A stretch of 24,907 nt of DNA from an uncultured Dialister sp. (GTDB taxonomy: Bacteria; Bacillota; Negativicutes; Veillonellales; Dialisteraceae): positions 1 through 24,907 of the forward strand of contig NZ_UPZP01000027.1 of assembly GCF_900538805.1 (NCBI RefSeq). Direction: 5' to 3'. Shown here in pieces: positions 22,334-24,907 of the stretch (within the stretch, counting starts at the first letter, position 1; each line of letters starts with the position of its first letter). The notes under the pieces were generated by a model, which did not search any database, had not been told where the DNA came from, and saw nothing but the letters and a program-made list of their open reading frames with translations. Position numbers and translations under genes: made by a program.

Positions 22334-23068
22334 TTATATCTGCACGCCCTTCTGTATGCGGCTGATGGCTTCCTTGGCCGCTCTCTGGGCTGCTTCTTTT
22401 TTATTTTTTCCCTTGCCGGTGCCAAAGTCTTTGCCGTTGATGGTAATCTTCATCCAGATAGTTTTATCGTGGTCCGGGCCTTCGTCGCGGATAACTTCGT
22501 AGCGGATTTCCGCATCCCTGTGCTTCTGCACCAGTTCCTGCAGGTCCGTTTTGTAGTCATGGTCATAGTTGCCTTCATCGATGAGGTCCAGGTATTTCTT
22601 CAGGTGGCCCAGGATGAAGCGGGCTGCCACTTCGTAGTTGTTATCCAGGTAGATGGCGCCGATAACCGCTTCGAAGGCGTCGCCCAGAATGGAGACTCTG
22701 GTGCGGCCGCCGGACATTTCTTCTCCCCTGCCCAGGCGCATGTAGTCGCCGATATGAAATTTGGCGGCGCATTCAGCGCAGGCCGGTTTGCATACGGCAC
22801 TGGCTTTGGCGCGGGTCAGATTTCCTTCGGGCCAGGTGGGGAAGCGGAGGAAAAGGTATTCCCCTACCACCAGGTCAAGCACCGCATCTCCCAGGAATTC
22901 CAGCCTTTCGTTATCGTGAATCACTTCTCCCTTATGCTCGTTGGCATAGGAGGTATGAGTGAGGGCTGTATTCAGGAGCTGAATGTTCTGGACGGGGATG
23001 TTGTTTTCCTCTGCAAATTTCCTTACTTCTTCAAGACGTTCCTTACGCCTTGTTTCTGCATGGCTCAT
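22334..23068 (-). CDS. rnc: Ribonuclease III
   Basis: 244 aa. The family signature NERLEFLGD (53-61) contains catalytic-site acidic residues, and the second acidic cluster (GDAFEAVIGAIYLD, about 128-141) completes the Mg2+ site. A double-stranded RNA-binding domain fills the C-terminus (DYKTDLQELVQKHRD... to GKNKKEAAQRAAKEAI). It cuts double-stranded RNA as a dimer, processing rRNA precursors and structured mRNAs. The ATG overlaps the fabF stop by four bases (ATGA), so translation is coupled. The pairing of rnc with fabF and acpP is common in Firmicutes. Confidence 0.97.
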   Translation of the reverse strand: MSHAETRRKERLEEVRKFAEENNIPVQNIQLLNTALTHTSYANEHKGEVIHDNERLEFLGDAVLDLVVGEYLFLRFPTWPEGNLTRAKASAVCKPACAECAAKFHIGDYMRLGRGEEMSGGRTRVSILGDAFEAVIGAIYLDNNYEVAARFILGHLKKYLDLIDEGNYDHDYKTDLQELVQKHRDAEIRYEVIRDEGPDHDKTIWMKITINGKDFGTGKGKNKKEAAQRAAKEAISRIQKGVQI

Positions 23069-24312
23069 TCTTCATAGCGCCTCATGAGTACCACCGCATT
23101 GTGTCCGCCGAAGCCGAAGGCATTGGACATGGTGACATCTACTTTCACGTCTCTCGGTCCTTCCGGTACATAGTCCAAGTCGCATTCGGGATCCGGAGTC
23201 TTGAGATTCAGGGTCTGGTGAACTTTATTATGTTCAATGGACAGTACGCACACAATAGCTTCGATGGCACCGGCTGCACCCAGCAGATGGCCGGTCATGG
23301 ATTTGGTAGAATTGATAACCACGTCATAGGCATGTTTGCCAAGTACGTCTTTGATGGCCTTTGTTTCGTTCTTATCGTTAAGGCCGGTGGATGTGCCGTG
23401 GGCATTGATGTAGTCAATGTCATCCGGGGAAATGCCTGCATCGTCGATGGCTTTCTTCATGCAGCGGGCTGCCAGTTCTCCGCCGGGACGGGGAGCGGTG
23501 ATGTGGTAGGCATCGCCGTTGGAGCCATAGCCGATGACTTCGGCATAAATGTGGGCGCCTCTCTTCTTTGCGTGTTCCAGTTCTTCCAGAATGAGCACGC
23601 CGCTGCCTTCGCCCAGAACGAAGCCGTCTCTTCTTACATCAAAGGGACAGGAAGCTTCTTCCGGTGGGCATTCGCGGGAGGAAAGGGCCTTCATGGCAGC
23701 AAATCCTGCCATAGGGGTCTTTGCTACAGCAGCTTCAGTACCGCCGGCAAACATGACATCGGCGTCGCCGTACTGGATGGTTCTGGTGGCGCGGCCGATG
23801 GCGTTATTTCCGGAAGCGCAGGCGGTCACGTCTGCCAGTACCGGTCCCATGAGGCCGAAGTTGATGGAAACCTGGCCGGCTGCCATGTTGGCAATCATCA
23901 TAGGAACGGCGAAGGGATTCACCTTGGTCGGTCCCTTGGTGTCGATGCGGTGTACCGTTTCTTCCATGGTGTTGATGCCGCCGATGCCGGTGCCGATGAT
24001 GGTGCCCACGCGGTCCGGATTTTCCGTGCTCATATCGAGCTTGGCGTCTTCCACAGCCATTTTGGCAGCGGCCACGGCAAACTGTACATTCCGGTCCATG
24101 TGGCGGACAGCTTTCCTGTCTCCCACATATTTCACAGCGTCAAAATCCTTCACTTCACCGGCAATGCGTACGGGGAATCCTTCCGTATCAAATTCCGTGA
24201 TAGGGCCGATGCCGGATTTGCCGGCCATCAGCGCATTCCAGAATTCCTCTGTCCCGATGCCTAACGGGGAAACCACACCCATACCTGTTATAACGACTCT
24301 TCTTTTTTCCAT
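23065..24312 (-). CDS. fabF: 3-oxoacyl-[acyl-carrier-protein] synthase II
   Basis: 415 aa, the normal length of KAS II. The catalytic triad is complete: C165 in TACASG, H305 in NAHGTST and H342 in MTGHLLGAAGA. The enzyme extends acyl-ACP by two carbons using malonyl-ACP in type II fatty-acid synthesis. It starts MEKRRVVITGMGVVSPLG, typical for FabF, with GAGGTG upstream of the ATG. A strong bidirectional hairpin (24370-24416) separates it from acpP, so fabF-rnc may have their own promoter or depend on readthrough. Confidence 0.97.
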   Translation of the reverse strand: MEKRRVVITGMGVVSPLGIGTEEFWNALMAGKSGIGPITEFDTEGFPVRIAGEVKDFDAVKYVGDRKAVRHMDRNVQFAVAAAKMAVEDAKLDMSTENPDRVGTIIGTGIGGINTMEETVHRIDTKGPTKVNPFAVPMMIANMAAGQVSINFGLMGPVLADVTACASGNNAIGRATRTIQYGDADVMFAGGTEAAVAKTPMAGFAAMKALSSRECPPEEASCPFDVRRDGFVLGEGSGVLILEELEHAKKRGAHIYAEVIGYGSNGDAYHITAPRPGGELAARCMKKAIDDAGISPDDIDYINAHGTSTGLNDKNETKAIKDVLGKHAYDVVINSTKSMTGHLLGAAGAIEAIVCVLSIEHNKVHQTLNLKTPDPECDLDYVPEGPRDVKVDVTMSNAFGFGGHNAVVLMRRYEE

Positions 24313-24369
24313 ATAAGGAGCACCTCACAAATAAAATAATTTCCGAATATTCTTCACGAAAGGATAAAA

Positions 24370-24416
24370 CCTCAAAAAAACGGATGACAACGGACCGGTA
24401 ATCCGCTTTTTTGAGG
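24370..24416. terminator. Hairpin terminator between acpP and fabF
   Basis: CCTCAAAAAA(A)CGGAT at 24370-24385 pairs with ATCCG(C)TTTTTTGAGG at 24401-24416, leaving a 15-nt loop. The A/T run inside the stem gives U-rich tracts in both directions. It probably ends or attenuates acpP transcription; it would reduce but need not abolish expression of fabF. Confidence 0.8.
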
Positions 24417-24440
24417 CATTTTCCCCCATCATACTGGTTT

Positions 24441-24463
24441 GCCGGGGAAACAGCTTCCCCGGC
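24441..24463 (-). promoter_or_regulatory. GC-rich hairpin downstream of acpP
   Basis: GCCGGGGAA-ACAGC-TTCCCCGGC is a perfect 9-bp stem 25 bases after the acpP stop. No T run follows it, so it is more likely an mRNA-stabilising 3' structure than a terminator; the abundant acpP message would gain from it. Confidence 0.55.
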
Positions 24464-24487
24464 CCCATTATGACTATGACTTTCTGA

Positions 24488-24721
24488 TTACTGAATCTGG
24501 CTGTCGATGTAGTCTACAGCGTTCTTTACAGTTTTAATCTTTTCAGCAGCATCATCCGGAATTTCGATGTCGAATTCTTCTTCAAATGCCATGATCAGTT
24601 CAACGATGTCGAGGGAATCAGCGCCCAGGTCGTCAATGAAAGTAGAATCGATGGTTACGTCAGCTTCGTTTACACCCAGCTGGTCAACAACGATTTTCTT
24701 TACTCTGTCAAAAGTGCTCAT
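24488..24721 (-). CDS. acpP: Acyl carrier protein
   Basis: 77 aa, acidic, with the phosphopantetheine attachment site S36 in LGADSLDIVEL, exactly as in the E. coli protein. It carries growing acyl chains in fatty-acid and phospholipid synthesis in the cytoplasm. The start at 24721 (MSTFDRVKKIV) is chosen because AGGTGG lies upstream at a proper distance and the length then matches the family; a frame reaching 24790 would run through the promoter -10 box. A near-consensus promoter is directly upstream, so acpP can be expressed at a high level on its own. Confidence 0.97.
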   Translation of the reverse strand: MSTFDRVKKIVVDQLGVNEADVTIDSTFIDDLGADSLDIVELIMAFEEEFDIEIPDDAAEKIKTVKNAVDYIDSQIQ

Positions 24722-24761
24722 TATGATTTCACCACCTTTCATTGGGAAATGTACCTTTCTG

Positions 24762-24790
24762 ATTATATTACAACCACGGGAGCTTGTCAC
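24762..24790 (-). promoter_or_regulatory. acpP promoter
   Basis: GTGACA (24785-24790; 5 of 6), a 17-base spacer and perfect TATAAT (24762-24767) on the minus strand, about 40 bases before the acpP start codon. Confidence 0.88.
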
Positions 24791-24907
24791 CTGTTTTCCA
24801 AAATAAACTGCTTTTTAGGCAGAATCTCATTAAGGAAGCGCTGATTAAATCGTTATCGGATTTCATTCTTGTATTTTTATTCAATGCAAGGAATCAGTCG
24901 ACGCGAA
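24791..24907. other. Window end, no gene seen
   Basis: Shows only a small CTGCCTAAAAAGCAG hairpin (about 24810-24824, read on the minus strand) followed by TTTATTTT, which could end a gene lying beyond the window. No coding frame is supported. Confidence 0.5.

Overview
The window looks like chromosomal DNA from a Negativicutes bacterium. Dialister or a close relative is my best guess, from gene content, codon use, protein style and the dense repeat-rich intergenic spacers; this is inference, not a database match. Every protein gene I can support is on the minus strand. The only plus-strand gene candidate is a structured noncoding RNA near 8131-8405.

Layout from left to right, with transcription running right to left: (1) repeat-rich DNA at 1-431; (2) a compact three-gene nitrogenase-superfamily operon (NifH-like, NifD-like, NifK-like; 492-3856) with its own promoter and terminator and no cofactor-assembly genes; (3) repeats at 3960-4430; (4) a Nudix ADP-ribose pyrophosphatase, then dut overlapping pnp; (5) a 1.4 kb spacer between pnp and rpsO holding the structured RNA, a run of perfect hairpins and two MITE-like elements; (6) rpsO; (7) an ABC importer operon of the TrpX/PF04392 type with two substrate-binding proteins; (8) rpmF behind a perfect-consensus promoter, flanked by repeats including a three-fold tandem element; (9) the whole nucleotide-excision-repair set, uvrB, uvrA and uvrC, with a repeat block between uvrB and uvrA; (10) a large composite repeat block; (11) rnc, fabF and acpP, the end of a fatty-acid synthesis cluster.

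The core genes are conventional housekeeping: RNA turnover (pnp, rnc), ribosomal proteins (rpsO, rpmF), DNA repair (uvrABC), nucleotide-pool cleaning (dut, Nudix) and lipid synthesis (acpP, fabF). Two things stand out. The first is the minimal NifHDK-like operon: it keeps the ATPase and Fe-S cysteine pattern of the superfamily, is not a canonical nitrogenase, and has no assignable substrate. The second is the spacer DNA, built from interchangeable small palindromes: perfect hairpins with 3-nt loops whose stems differ between copies but stay fully complementary, 9-bp tandem repeats of the GGTTCAGAG type, about 90-100 bp inverted-repeat elements, and a long composite repeat present at both ends of the window.
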